A stretch of DNA of 64,000 nt from Paenibacillus pinisoli (GCF_003605435.1 NZ_QXQB01000003.1:496001-560000), one strand, 5' to 3'. Numbered from the stretch's first letter, positions 9,448 to 17,886 are shown. Notes: generated by a model from the letters alone, not told the origin. Translations and numbers: made by a program.

Positions 9448-10935
9448 TTACAAATTCGCGAGCAGCCGGGCGCGAATATCGGCCAGCGTATGCGTACGAA
9501 CCAGCTTCCCGTCTGCAAATACATCCTCCAGCAAATCTGTTCCCTCAAACTGATTATACTGCTCCATGCTCAGATTATCGATAAAGTTCATCGTTCCATC
9601 CTGTTCGACAACCCGAACCAGGCCGGTTTGCGATTTCTTCATCTTGTTCGTGTCGGTTGCCGGGTCCTTATAGATTTTGCGTTCTTCTCCGTCCACCACC
9701 GTAAAGGTCGACTTCAGCGCAAAGCCGAACGTATCACGCGTGTTGTACTGGTACGTAAACGAGCCGATACCGTACACCATGTTCGTCGAAGCAAAGCCCT
9801 TCTGGGCCAGCTTCTCGCAAATCTCCCGGCAGCGATCCAGCGTAATCGCATCGCCATAGATTGCGCCAATGTGGCTGTCCAGCTGCTTGTAGCCGCGTTC
9901 GGTAATCGTTCCGCCAAAGATATCCCACAGGATCTCAATGACCCCTTTGCGGGCAAGCGGATGCTCCGAATCGGGATCGCCGCACAGAATGAGGACAGGG
10001 TCGCCGCTATCCGGACGGATGACTACCCTGCCGTCCCGGCTCATAATATCTTCCTTCAGCCCGCGGATGACGACATCCAGCACGCTCCACAAATCCCAGG
10101 TATCCGACACAATCGATACGAATCCGCTAGGGTAGACTTCCTTGATCAAGTAGCGGTACGAAGCCATCTCGTCGCGGCCATGCGCGCACATGACGCTGTG
10201 CTCCGTAGCCGGAATCGACGTGCCCACCAGCTCCGTCTCTATATTCGCATGGTAGTGGTCCTCCAGATACAGAATAGCCGGAATCGTATCCGTACCCGTG
10301 AACGACAGCAGATGTCCCGCGCCGCTGCTCTTCGCCGCTTCCAGCGAGCCCATGCCGCGCATCGAGAAGTCATGCCCTTGGAACGGCACCCCTGTCGTGT
10401 CTCCATTCGTCCGAAGCGCATAGTCCTGAAGGATTTGGCGGTATTCGAAAGCAATCGTGGCGCTGTTCGCCGGCAGCCAGAGCTGGCACGACATTAATGT
10501 CTCCAAGTAGTTCGTCAGCCAGAAAAACTCCGGCTTGGTGTTCTCAATGGTCAGCATCGGCACTTTGATCGGCACCAGGCTGCCTTCCTTAACGGCCTTG
10601 ATCCGAATCGGCAAGTAACCCAGCTCATGAAGCTCCGCAATATGAGCGGCATCAGGATCGGCAATGCCTAACGTAAACTGGATAACCCGTTTATATTCGC
10701 GCACAACCTCATCCTGCGGCCTGTTAAAAAAGTTGCGGTTAAAGTAATCGATCAAGTAGTCCTGAATAAAGGCTTGGAAGCCGAAGGCCACCACATGCTC
10801 GACGCCGGCCAAGCGGCTCGTTCTGGCTGTCCAGGTCGAATATACGAGCTCCGTGCCCTTTGGATATTGATTCTTATGGCTTACCTTATAAAAATCGCAA
10901 AGCAGCGTGGCTGGATATACGTAATTGCTGTTCAT
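9448..10935 (-). CDS. nadV: Nicotinamide phosphoribosyltransferase (NadV/Nampt type)
   Basis: The 495-residue enzyme resembles Nampt/NadV, which makes NMN from nicotinamide and PRPP in one step of NAD salvage. The N terminus (YPATLLCDFYKVSHKNQYP) and the motifs GMGSLEAAKSSGAGHLLSF, GTSIPATEHSVM, VSDTWDLW and RPDSGDPV are family signatures; family length is about 460-500. The start at MNSNYVYP was chosen because it has GGAGGT eight bases upstream and overlaps the prs stop as ATGA. A longer in-frame reading to 11151 would run through prs and is rejected. Nicotinate phosphoribosyltransferase activity is the alternative. The product NMN would still need an adenylyltransferase encoded elsewhere. 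Confidence 0.88.
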   Translation of the reverse strand: MNSNYVYPATLLCDFYKVSHKNQYPKGTELVYSTWTARTSRLAGVEHVVAFGFQAFIQDYLIDYFNRNFFNRPQDEVVREYKRVIQFTLGIADPDAAHIAELHELGYLPIRIKAVKEGSLVPIKVPMLTIENTKPEFFWLTNYLETLMSCQLWLPANSATIAFEYRQILQDYALRTNGDTTGVPFQGHDFSMRGMGSLEAAKSSGAGHLLSFTGTDTIPAILYLEDHYHANIETELVGTSIPATEHSVMCAHGRDEMASYRYLIKEVYPSGFVSIVSDTWDLWSVLDVVIRGLKEDIMSRDGRVVIRPDSGDPVLILCGDPDSEHPLARKGVIEILWDIFGGTITERGYKQLDSHIGAIYGDAITLDRCREICEKLAQKGFASTNMVYGIGSFTYQYNTRDTFGFALKSTFTVVDGEERKIYKDPATDTNKMKKSQTGLVRVVEQDGTMNFIDNLSMEQYNQFEGTDLLEDVFADGKLVRTHTLADIRARLLANL

Positions 10936-11747
10936 TTGTACATACCTCCGATTGGGAACATTTTCATTAGGTCCGTGCTGGCCTGGCTCAAAATCGTGTC
11001 CGTCGTATACACCCGGTCGATTAAGCCGGATGTCAGAAGCTTGCCTTCGTAGATCGAATCCTCGCAATGGCTGACTAGCAGATACACTTCCGAAGCGCCT
11101 AGCTCCCTCAGCCGCTCTGCGCTTAGTAAAAACGTGCCTCCGTAAGAGCATAAATCATCTATTATAATGGCCTTGAATCCTGTCTCCCCGACTGTCCCGA
11201 CGACATCGAGCTGCTCGATGCGGCCCGTCTCAAAATTTCTTTTCTTGAACCCGACCAGCTCTCTGTAGCCCCCCAGCTTGCTGTAACGCTTCTGCGCTCC
11301 CGCATCCGGAAAGAACAGATAGTCCTTCTCGGTGTGAAAACCCGTCTCTTCTATGACGTGCTGAAGCAAATCGCCGGTAGGATAGATGGCCTCGCTCCGA
11401 TGGATGAGCGCTGTAGACACATCCGAATGCGGCTCTATAATGGTGACGCGCTCAAAGTTCATCGCATTAATCATATGTGCTGTATATTTCAAGGTGAATA
11501 CGGAGCTGCCTTCGACCCGGTCCATCCGGCTATATGGCATATAGCTGATCAAGAGCGATGCCTTGCAACGATGGTCATCCAGAAAGCTCTTCACGAACAA
11601 CAGCTTCAGCAAATCGCCGTCGGTCTCGTATTTCAAGCTGATCCGATTCTCGGACTCCGCAAGCTTCAATATTTGCTCCCCATCCACTCGGGTCTCCCCG
11701 TTCGGATAACTCATGAACGTCAACTGCTGCCCATTTAATGCGATCAT
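10932..11747 (-). CDS. prs: Ribose-phosphate pyrophosphokinase-like protein (PRPP synthase)
   Basis: The 271-residue protein has the PRPP synthase fold. YMPYSRMDR matches the ATP-binding flexible region, and AIIIDDLCSYGGTF is a variant of the PRPP-binding loop usually written VDDMIDTGGT. It is shorter than housekeeping Prs (about 315 residues) and its loop differs (LCSY). It is therefore probably a dedicated paralogue rather than the main enzyme. It would make PRPP from ribose 5-phosphate and ATP directly for NadV, the next gene, with which it overlaps by 4 bases. Transcription starts from the strong promoter at 11805-11833. Confidence 0.85.
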   Translation of the reverse strand: MIALNGQQLTFMSYPNGETRVDGEQILKLAESENRISLKYETDGDLLKLLFVKSFLDDHRCKASLLISYMPYSRMDRVEGSSVFTLKYTAHMINAMNFERVTIIEPHSDVSTALIHRSEAIYPTGDLLQHVIEETGFHTEKDYLFFPDAGAQKRYSKLGGYRELVGFKKRNFETGRIEQLDVVGTVGETGFKAIIIDDLCSYGGTFLLSAERLRELGASEVYLLVSHCEDSIYEGKLLTSGLIDRVYTTDTILSQASTDLMKMFPIGGMYK

Positions 11748-11799
11748 GTTCGATCACGCTCCCGCTGTTTGTTTGCTCTTATTCGATAACTTCATCTTG

Positions 11800-11833
11800 A
11801 TATTATCATAATGACAATATTAAAAATTGTCAA
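11800..11833 (-). promoter_or_regulatory. Promoter of prs-nadV-nrtR with overlapping palindromes
   Basis: On the minus strand, TTGACA (11828-11833) and TATGAT (11805-11810) are 17 bases apart, a near-ideal sigma-A promoter. Two inverted repeats overlie it. One is TGACAAT (11812-11818) against ATTGTCA (11826-11832), a perfect 7-bp repeat across the -35 and spacer. The other is a 21-base near-palindrome at 11800-11820 with nine of ten pairs matching, across the -10. The layout suggests repressor sites, with NrtR from the same operon as the natural candidate. That assignment is inference. Confidence 0.7.
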
Positions 11834-11887
11834 TAGTTTTTTTGTAGCTGCTGCCTAATTCTAAACATAGCTTTCATGGCTGGAAGC

Positions 11888-12013
11888 CAAACTACGCAAG
11901 ACCTATCCCTCCGATCGCTGTTGGGCCCAGATTCCTTGAATGTGATCAAAGGAGGGAATCCGGGCACAAAGGCGAACGCTAACGCTTCTCCAGGACAGGT
12001 CTTACTCCGTTTG
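11888..12013. ncRNA. Candidate structured RNA or element remnant, rod-like fold
   Basis: Three nested helices give a rod of about 126 bases. CAAAC (11888-11892) pairs with GTTTG (12009-12013). AAGACCTaTCC (11898-11908) pairs with GGAcAGGTCTT (11993-12003). GCCCaGATTCC (11925-11935) pairs with GGAATCcGGGC (11955-11965). The two sides of the inner bubble are unequal. No protein gene lies in 11840-12147. A shorter hairpin sits at about 12062-12090. The fold recalls 6S-like RNA or the end of a mobile element, but I recognise no family sequence, and the strand is not settled. Confidence 0.3.
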
Positions 12014-12147
12014 TTTTTGCCATGTACACTACATTAATAAACCCATAGACTAAACCTACTGTGGACAATTCCGACTTCGTCCCCACTGTCTTGATGAAGA
12101 GATATCCTAATCAACTAAGGCCAACGTGCGAACTCAATTCGCAATAC

Positions 12148-13758
12148 TCAGCGAGCCTCCTCGCCCACCAGCTTCCAGTCTGAGGCTGTGTAATTGCCCA
12201 TATGCCATAAGGAGACGCCTTTCAGTCCATAGAACTTGGCCAGCCATACTTTCTTGTCAATGCTTGCCGTGTCTTCATAATAGATCAAATGAGTGCCCCG
12301 CTCGTCCGCAAACGTAATTTGATTCAGAAAATGCGGCATCATCAATTGACTGCTCACACCCGGCATAGCCAGACGCTTCTCCACGTCCCCGATAGACGGT
12401 CTGAACACGTTGGAGGTTACGCCATCCGCCGTAATCCACTGATTGGCCTGCTTGGAAATCCCCATTACCAGCTTTTCTTTCGGAATCGATTGCAGCGCGG
12501 TCTGTACCGTATCGTTCACAAGCTGCAGCGGCGCCGATGGCAGCCTGCTCTCGCTATGCGTGAAATCATACGCCATCAGAATAACGGAGTCGGCGAGTTT
12601 GCCGATTGCAGCCAAGTCATAGCCTTTGTAATAGTGAATAGGCGGAACCGCAACGGACAAGGTAAAGGATGTGCCCAGCTGCTTCTTCAAATCCTGGAGA
12701 AAGGCAACGAAATCCGCCGCGCTTTCCGCTTCCTTCAGTCCCTCAAAATCAATGCTCACTCCGGTGAACGAGTAAGCCGAATCGTTGAGCGTGGCATACA
12801 GAGATTCGATAAAAGCCTTCTGCGCAGGCTTGTCCTTCAGAAAATCCTTCAAATTCGCCTGATTGTAAAACACCATCAGTTCCTTGCTAACTTTCGCCTG
12901 ATCAGCCTTTGTCAGCACTTCTTCATACCCGAGCGGTACCCGGTACTCCGTCGTTCCCGTATTCAGCTTGGCAGCTCCCGGACCGCTGTACTCCAGATTA
13001 GACCAACCGAGAATAACATCCGAAAGCTTATCCATATGCTGAATCGCCGGATAGGATGACAGCGCGTAATAGCCTGTAAAGTCCATCTTTTGTCCCGATA
13101 CCCGCTCATCAATCAGACGATAAATCACCGCCGCAGCTTGCTTGCGGATTAATGGCTGTCCAGGCTTAAAGCCCGCAGCATCGCCCTCCATAATGCCGCG
13201 ATGCGCCGCATAATACACGTAAGGCTGCATGGCCTCGCTTATCGAATCGCGGTCCTTAAAGCCGCGGGCGTCCCGCTCCTTCTTCCAATCCGCAGACAGC
13301 CACTTCTCGCGCGTCTCCGGCTTCTCTGCCTCCAGCAGCGACTGGCCAACCAGCATCGCCACTTCTTGTCTGGTAATCGTCTGCGCCGGGAGAATGGCTC
13401 CCTTCTGATCTAGCAATCCGCCAAGCCACTCACGCTCTAGCGCCGCTGAGATGTATGGCGCGGACCAGCGATCGTTCGCGACATCCGCCGGCAGCTTCCC
13501 CGCAGGAGCATCCGTCTCTAGCTGGCTAGCCATAACCAGCAGCTTGATGAACGCCTCCCTGGAAAGATCCACATTCGGGCGGTAGGTCCGATCCTCATAG
13601 CCATTAATAATACCGAGCGCCGACAACGCATAGATCGGCTCCCTGGAATAATCGTTCTCCTCATCCTTAAACGGCAAAAGCTGAACATTGTACGCCAGTG
13701 CACTGTTAGCGAGCAGCAGCACAAGCGCCATGGTTAATATTGCTGTTTTTTTGAACAT
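12148..13758 (-). CDS. SLH-domain protein with GH18 chitinase-like domain
   Basis: The 536-residue secreted protein has a signal peptide (MFKKTAILTMALVLLLANSALA). Three SLH modules follow at about 25-215 (LGIINGYEDRTYRPN, ISRQEV-type motifs), which bind secondary cell-wall polymer. A glycoside hydrolase family 18 barrel spans about 225-530. The catalytic strand reads GVSIDFEGL, matching the DxxDxDxE-type motif as found in YaaH/YdhD-like cell-wall and spore GH18 proteins; the Glu is present. VILMAYDFTHS and KGVSLWHMGNY are also typical of the barrel. It probably cleaves N-acetylglucosamine-containing polymers at the cell surface. The chosen ATG has a GGAGG-type site upstream. It appears to be transcribed alone. 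Confidence 0.87.
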   Translation of the reverse strand: MFKKTAILTMALVLLLANSALAYNVQLLPFKDEENDYSREPIYALSALGIINGYEDRTYRPNVDLSREAFIKLLVMASQLETDAPAGKLPADVANDRWSAPYISAALEREWLGGLLDQKGAILPAQTITRQEVAMLVGQSLLEAEKPETREKWLSADWKKERDARGFKDRDSISEAMQPYVYYAAHRGIMEGDAAGFKPGQPLIRKQAAAVIYRLIDERVSGQKMDFTGYYALSSYPAIQHMDKLSDVILGWSNLEYSGPGAAKLNTGTTEYRVPLGYEEVLTKADQAKVSKELMVFYNQANLKDFLKDKPAQKAFIESLYATLNDSAYSFTGVSIDFEGLKEAESAADFVAFLQDLKKQLGTSFTLSVAVPPIHYYKGYDLAAIGKLADSVILMAYDFTHSESRLPSAPLQLVNDTVQTALQSIPKEKLVMGISKQANQWITADGVTSNVFRPSIGDVEKRLAMPGVSSQLMMPHFLNQITFADERGTHLIYYEDTASIDKKVWLAKFYGLKGVSLWHMGNYTASDWKLVGEEAR

Positions 13759-13883
13759 GTCATCCGGTTCCTCCCCATCCTTCTAAATCTACGATCACAG
13801 TCTCTACCATGTAATAGACGCAACTCTATTCTATGTAGTTACAGGTTTGGATAAATTAATAGAGCAATCGACATATCATAAAG

Positions 13884-13917
13884 CAAGGGCGCGACACTTT
13901 GCAGTGTCGCGCCCTTG
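13884..13917 (-). terminator. Strong hairpin after the phosphotransferase gene
   Basis: A perfect 15-bp stem CAAGGGCGCGACACT against its complement has a four-base loop. On the minus strand CTTTATG follows it, a weak T tract. It sits between two minus-strand genes and most likely ends transcription of the one stopping at 13971. Confidence 0.7.
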
Positions 13918-13970
13918 TCATCGCGGATGGAGATCGCCATATACGATCGTGATCGACTCGCAATCGGAAG

Positions 13971-14852
13971 TTAAACTCCGTTTTTGCGAAGCTCAAACTC
14001 CTTCAAGACTACATGACTCTCTACCAGTCTGTTTAAATGCTGCACTACTTCGGGCCTAGCCAATACATGGCCGTTGCGATTCAACAGCATCCAGCGGAGA
14101 ATGCCCAGCGCTTCATAACGTTCCAGCTCCTGCTGCGGCACATCATGCGCCGCCTTAGCATAAGCCGTTCGAAAATGATAGGCATGCTGCTCCGATAGAT
14201 AGAGCCGGAGTAAAAAGTAGGACCAGGCAAAGTCATACCTGGGGTCTCCCAGCTGCCCGTTCGTCCAGTCAATTACCGTGTAACGTTCCCCGTCTACCAC
14301 AATATTTTCCGGATGAAAATCTCCGTGAACAATTCGGTCCTGTTTCATTTCAACCGTAGGAAGAATGGATTGAATCGCAGCGGCAATATCGTGATGAGCG
14401 TCTAAGCCTTGGAAGTGGTAGGCGACAAAATCATAGCAGGGCAAATTCAGCCCTTCGATGTCATGCGGATTAAGCAGATGCAGCTCCCCCAAAATCCCTG
14501 CAATGGCTGTCATCTTCTCTGGATGCAATGGGTTAACGGATATGCCATCATAGGCAGTGAGCAGCGCCTGCGCGCCGCCGGGCATAACGCCCCAACCGAG
14601 GGGCCGGGATACAGATATGCCGCGTTCGAACAAGGTGCTAAGCAGCCGATATTGAAACGACACATCAGGCCTGGAATGCTTATTCCATATTTTCAGGATA
14701 TAGCTGCCGTGCGTATCGGAATGAAGCTTCACAACCTCGGCTTCGAAGCCTTGTTTCATTGGAGATACAACAAAGGAACCCTCTTGCTTCAATAAGACTT
14801 CCAAACTTTTCGTTTTCTCCGCCCAATCCATTGCAGCCAATACAGCTGACAT
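13971..14852 (-). CDS. Aminoglycoside phosphotransferase (APH)/choline kinase-like protein
   Basis: The 293-residue cytoplasmic kinase-fold protein shows the catalytic loop HGDFHPENIVVD and the metal-binding motif VIDWTNGQLGDPRYDFAW, both complete. They are characteristic of the APH/CotS/homoserine kinase-like superfamily. The substrate cannot be read; spore-coat CotS-like proteins and antibiotic kinases share these motifs. I chose the ATG at 14852, seven bases after GGAGGAG; a GTG two codons earlier overlaps that site. It is probably monocistronic. Confidence 0.8.
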   Translation of the reverse strand: MSAVLAAMDWAEKTKSLEVLLKQEGSFVVSPMKQGFEAEVVKLHSDTHGSYILKIWNKHSRPDVSFQYRLLSTLFERGISVSRPLGWGVMPGGAQALLTAYDGISVNPLHPEKMTAIAGILGELHLLNPHDIEGLNLPCYDFVAYHFQGLDAHHDIAAAIQSILPTVEMKQDRIVHGDFHPENIVVDGERYTVIDWTNGQLGDPRYDFAWSYFLLRLYLSEQHAYHFRTAYAKAAHDVPQQELERYEALGILRWMLLNRNGHVLARPEVVQHLNRLVESHVVLKEFELRKNGV

Positions 14853-14897
14853 TGTCACTCCTCCTATAGACGAATATAAGAACGATACCTATCCCGC

Positions 14898-15758
14898 TTA
14901 GATCCGAGTCAGCTTATCAGGATTTCTCACGAAGTAAATATTTTGAATACAGTCTTCCTGCATGTTCAGCAGCACGACCGTCTCCACAATATTGTCAGAA
15001 ACGACAACAAGCCCTGTCTGCCCGTTTATCCGTTCCATCACCAGCTCCGTACGCCCTTCCCCCGCCGACATATTGCGGATAAGACCAGCCAAAAACCGGA
15101 TAACACGCTCGCGGGATTCGATTGGGTGCACCGCCGCCACCGCTTTCCCGCCTCCATCCGATATGAGAATGACATCCTCAGCCAGCATAGCCGTGAGCTC
15201 CACTGCCTGATTCTGCTGAAGCGCCTTGAGGAAACGGGCAATCCATGCTTCACTCGCTCCTTCAATAGAGGTATATTCCCCCGGAGATATTCCCATCTTC
15301 GCTTTTGAACGGCTGAACAGCTTGCGGCAATTGGCCTCGCTCATCTCGATCATCGACGCAATGTCTGCGTATGAGAAGCCAAGCGCCTCCCTCAGCACGA
15401 ATACCGTACGCTCGGAGGAGGATAACCGCTCTAGCAGGACTAGTATTCCATACGACAACAGCTCATGCTGAATAATAGACTCTTCAATGGACTCATCAGA
15501 GGAGAGAAGAGGCTCGGGAAGCCACGGGCCAAAATATTGCTCCCGCTTCTTCCGTGCCGACCTGAACACATCCCGGCAGCGATTGGATGCCATCTTGCAT
15601 AGGTAGGCTTTAGGGTTATCTATGTGATCAAGCCCCCCAACGGCATAGGCCTTCAGAAAAACATCCTGCACCACATCCTCCGCATCCGAGACGGAGCCTG
15701 TCATCTGGTAAGCAAGCGCAAATAGCAGACTCCGATATTGCTTATACAGCTCTTGCAT
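14898..15758 (-). CDS. ECF41-group RNA polymerase sigma factor with fused SnoaL-like domain
   Basis: The 286-residue sigma factor has sigma-2 (about 5-70, DAEDVVQDVFLKAY) and sigma-4 (about 100-155, ALGFSYADIASMIEMSEAN) regions. A C-terminal SnoaL/NTF2-like extension follows. It carries three signature motifs of the ECF41 group: WLPEP in the linker (79-83), DGGGK (201-205) and NPDKL near the end (279-283). In this group the fused domain replaces a separate anti-sigma factor. The usual partner genes encode carboxymuconolactone decarboxylase, oxidoreductase or epimerase proteins; here an FAD oxidoreductase lies 40 bases upstream. A matching promoter precedes that gene, so the pair is probably autoregulated. 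Confidence 0.92.
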   Translation of the reverse strand: MQELYKQYRSLLFALAYQMTGSVSDAEDVVQDVFLKAYAVGGLDHIDNPKAYLCKMASNRCRDVFRSARKKREQYFGPWLPEPLLSSDESIEESIIQHELLSYGILVLLERLSSSERTVFVLREALGFSYADIASMIEMSEANCRKLFSRSKAKMGISPGEYTSIEGASEAWIARFLKALQQNQAVELTAMLAEDVILISDGGGKAVAAVHPIESRERVIRFLAGLIRNMSAGEGRTELVMERINGQTGLVVVSDNIVETVVLLNMQEDCIQNIYFVRNPDKLTRI

Positions 15759-15798
15759 GCCGTCACATCCATTCTTTAAGCCGTTCTATACTATATCC

Positions 15799-16983
15799 TT
15801 ACTGGAAGCTAGCTGAATCCCATGTAAACTTCCTTATAATCCAGCCCAGCTTACCCGTTATGACCATATCAATGCCCCATTTGCGCGTCCAGGCCATTCC
15901 TTGCTCCGGCCCTAGGCCAAAGCAGAAGAACTCCATATACGGCTCATGCTCAGGAGCCCGGCGCCCTTCCAGATCGGCAGCGATTATCCGGCCTAGCCTT
16001 GCGGCTTGAGCGATAGCTTCCTTGCAGGTTTTCCCGTCTGCCCGGCCGCTTGCCGCATCTGTAATATGGGCGCAATCTCCGATGCAATACACTCCTGAAG
16101 CGCCTATGACCCGATAGCTTTGATCGACGATAACATAACCCTCCGGGTTAACCGGAAGCCCCATCGCCTGCAGTCCTGCATTAGGAAGCAAGCCTAATGT
16201 CCATATGCATAATCCTGCAAGAACTTCATGACTGGCGGACAATGTCAGGATGCCATCCTTCTCTTGGAGCACTTTGCAGCCATGTATCGTATCGACCCCG
16301 CTCGCAGACAAATGGCGCTCCAGCTTCTGCCCTACCTTCTCCGGGCCTTCAGGGAATAACCGGTCATTCGCGTTGTAGAGATGAATGCGGACATCATTTT
16401 CAATAAGACCTTTGTTTCGCGCTTCAATTCGTGCATAGTGAGCCAGCTCCGCCGCTGTCTCAATTCCGCTAATTCCCGCTCCCGCAACGGCAATCGTCAT
16501 GAGCCGCTGACGTTCTTTCCGGTCCGATTCCCGGGTCGCCTTCTCCAAATTGTACTGCCAAGCCTCGCGAATGCGCCGAGCCGAATCGAAATCCGCCAAC
16601 GCAATTCCCCCTTGGTCGGATGCAGGTGTCCGCGCCACACTCCCGAGAGCGACCACAAGCATATCGTAATGGAACGACTGAATGATTCCTTGAACATCCT
16701 GTACAAATATATCCCGCTTCTGCGAATCCATGCTTACGACGGTTCCTTGCATCCATTCAACGCCTTCGGGAAATAGTTCCTTGAACGGCACCTGAATGGC
16801 TGCATCTGCTGTTGCAGCAGGCTTAAACAGCAATACTTTGCGTATATGTTCATTTTGCTTATCAATCAGAATAAGTCTCAGGGTCTCTTTGTCGCCTCTT
16901 GTTCTCCAAGCTTTCAGAATTGCTTTTACTGCATGAATGCCAGCGTATCCTCCGCCAATGACGATACATGTTTTTCGGTTCAT
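15799..16983 (-). CDS. NAD(P)/FAD-dependent oxidoreductase, type II NADH dehydrogenase-like
   Basis: The 394-residue flavoprotein has an N-terminal FAD Rossmann motif (CIVIGGGYAGIHAV), a second nucleotide-binding motif near residue 165 (VAGAGISGIETAAELAHYA) and the FAD-closing motif near 295 (GVYCIGDCAHI). It belongs to the NDH-2/AIF-like pyridine nucleotide-disulfide family, which passes electrons from NAD(P)H to a quinone or small acceptor. The ATG at 16983 lies nine bases after AAGGAG; a longer frame to 17055 overlaps the promoter and is rejected. The ECF41 sigma gene follows, which makes this the regulated partner. The natural electron acceptor is unknown. Confidence 0.85.
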   Translation of the reverse strand: MNRKTCIVIGGGYAGIHAVKAILKAWRTRGDKETLRLILIDKQNEHIRKVLLFKPAATADAAIQVPFKELFPEGVEWMQGTVVSMDSQKRDIFVQDVQGIIQSFHYDMLVVALGSVARTPASDQGGIALADFDSARRIREAWQYNLEKATRESDRKERQRLMTIAVAGAGISGIETAAELAHYARIEARNKGLIENDVRIHLYNANDRLFPEGPEKVGQKLERHLSASGVDTIHGCKVLQEKDGILTLSASHEVLAGLCIWTLGLLPNAGLQAMGLPVNPEGYVIVDQSYRVIGASGVYCIGDCAHITDAASGRADGKTCKEAIAQAARLGRIIAADLEGRRAPEHEPYMEFFCFGLGPEQGMAWTRKWGIDMVITGKLGWIIRKFTWDSASFQ

Positions 16984-17015
16984 TGCAACCACTCCTTTTT
17001 TTCGGCTGCATATGT

Positions 17016-17042
17016 AACGAGAAAGGACTTCATTTTGTGACA
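17016..17042 (-). promoter_or_regulatory. ECF41-type promoter, TGTCACA-N16-CGTT
   Basis: On the minus strand, TGTCACA (17036-17042) is followed after 16 bases by CGTT (17016-17019), 33 bases before the oxidoreductase ATG. The -35 element equals the described ECF41 consensus and the -10 differs by one base from CGTC. This supports control of the operon by its own sigma factor. Confidence 0.75.
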
Positions 17043-17062
17043 GAGGCACTGACACTTATGAA

Positions 17063-17683
17063 TTAATTCTCCCTGTAATGGGACGTATCTCCGTATAACT
17101 CCACTGTTATCTGGTCACCTTCGCATACGACTTTGCATAAGGCTGTCGAATGTACAATGGGAGGCAGCCACAAATTGGCTAGCTCCCGGCCTTCGAAGAA
17201 GGCCATAATAACCTTCAGCGTAGCGGCGTGGGTCACAATTAGGACGTTCTTCCCTTCACTAGAGGCAATTATATCTTGGATCTTGGGAATTACGCGCCGC
17301 TGCAAATCGTGGTAGGACTCTCCGCCATTCGTCGGCACATACTGATGAGGATTATTCCAAAAATCGAAATGGCCGTCTGGGGAATGAGCCTCGATGTCGC
17401 TGTTCCGCTGGCCTTCCCAGCTGCCCATAGAGATTTCCTTCAGAGCATCCTCCGGCACAATATCAATTGTTCGATCACGGCGCAAAATCTGGGCTGTCCG
17501 AAGCGTCCTTGGACTGGAGCTGGCGTATATCGCATCGAGCGATATGCCGCTCATCGATTCGCTGAGCCAAGCTGCATGCTGAAGGCCCAGCTCGGTCAAG
17601 GGAGAATCCTGGTGCCCTTGCAGCCTTTGCTCGATATTCCATTCCGTCTGGCCATGCCTGGTCAAATAAAGGGTTGTTTTCAT
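17063..17683 (-). CDS. Histidine phosphatase family protein (phosphoglycerate mutase-like)
   Basis: The 206-residue protein has the phosphohistidine motif LYLTRHGQTEWN at the N terminus. A second His appears in VLIVTHAATLKVIMAFFEG, and Glu in LKEISMGSWEGQ. This is the cofactor-dependent phosphoglycerate mutase/PhoE branch. Many members are broad phosphatases rather than glycolytic mutases, and the short length suggests the same here. The ATG at 17683 was chosen because it directly precedes the catalytic motif and has AGAAGG upstream. Its stop is about 20 bases ahead of the ECF41 promoter, so the genes are adjacent but separately controlled. Confidence 0.85.
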   Translation of the reverse strand: MKTTLYLTRHGQTEWNIEQRLQGHQDSPLTELGLQHAAWLSESMSGISLDAIYASSSPRTLRTAQILRRDRTIDIVPEDALKEISMGSWEGQRNSDIEAHSPDGHFDFWNNPHQYVPTNGGESYHDLQRRVIPKIQDIIASSEGKNVLIVTHAATLKVIMAFFEGRELANLWLPPIVHSTALCKVVCEGDQITVELYGDTSHYREN

Positions 17684-17715
17684 GAGATGCCTTCTTTCTA
17701 TAATAGGGTGATTTT

Positions 17716-17886
17716 TCAAACATAAGGTGCGTAATCTTCTTCGAACGATTTTTTTGTCTCTTCGTAGGATGGGATGTCAATAAACTCAATTTTGCCGAAT
17801 TCCAAATGCAGAAAGTCGTCATTAAGAATCTTTATACTTTTTTCAATTTCTTGCATGTCCCATGCCGTAGAATGTGGTTCGAGGTA
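17716..17886 (-). pseudogene. 3' remnant of an unidentified gene
   Basis: The minus strand holds an open stretch of 56 codons after a stop at 17887, ending EDYAPYV. It reads like real protein (EPHSTAWDMQEIEKSIKI, then FGKIEFIDIPSYEETKKSF). The only internal ATG (17854-17856) falls inside the coding-like sequence. The simplest view is the tail of a truncated gene; a 46-residue small protein is the alternative. The surrounding stretch from 17684 to 18019 shows nothing else I can support. Confidence 0.4.

Noticed and set aside
9442-10497. 351-codon plus-strand reading frame
   Set aside because: Antisense shadow of nadV, with His/Arg-rich composition typical of such shadows.
10936-11151. N-terminal extension of nadV
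   Set aside because: It lies inside prs and lacks a binding site, while the chosen start has GGAGGT and an ATGA overlap.
11888-12013. Firm call of 6S RNA
   Set aside because: The rod shape fits but I cannot match conserved 6S sequence elements or decide the strand, so it is kept only as a candidate.
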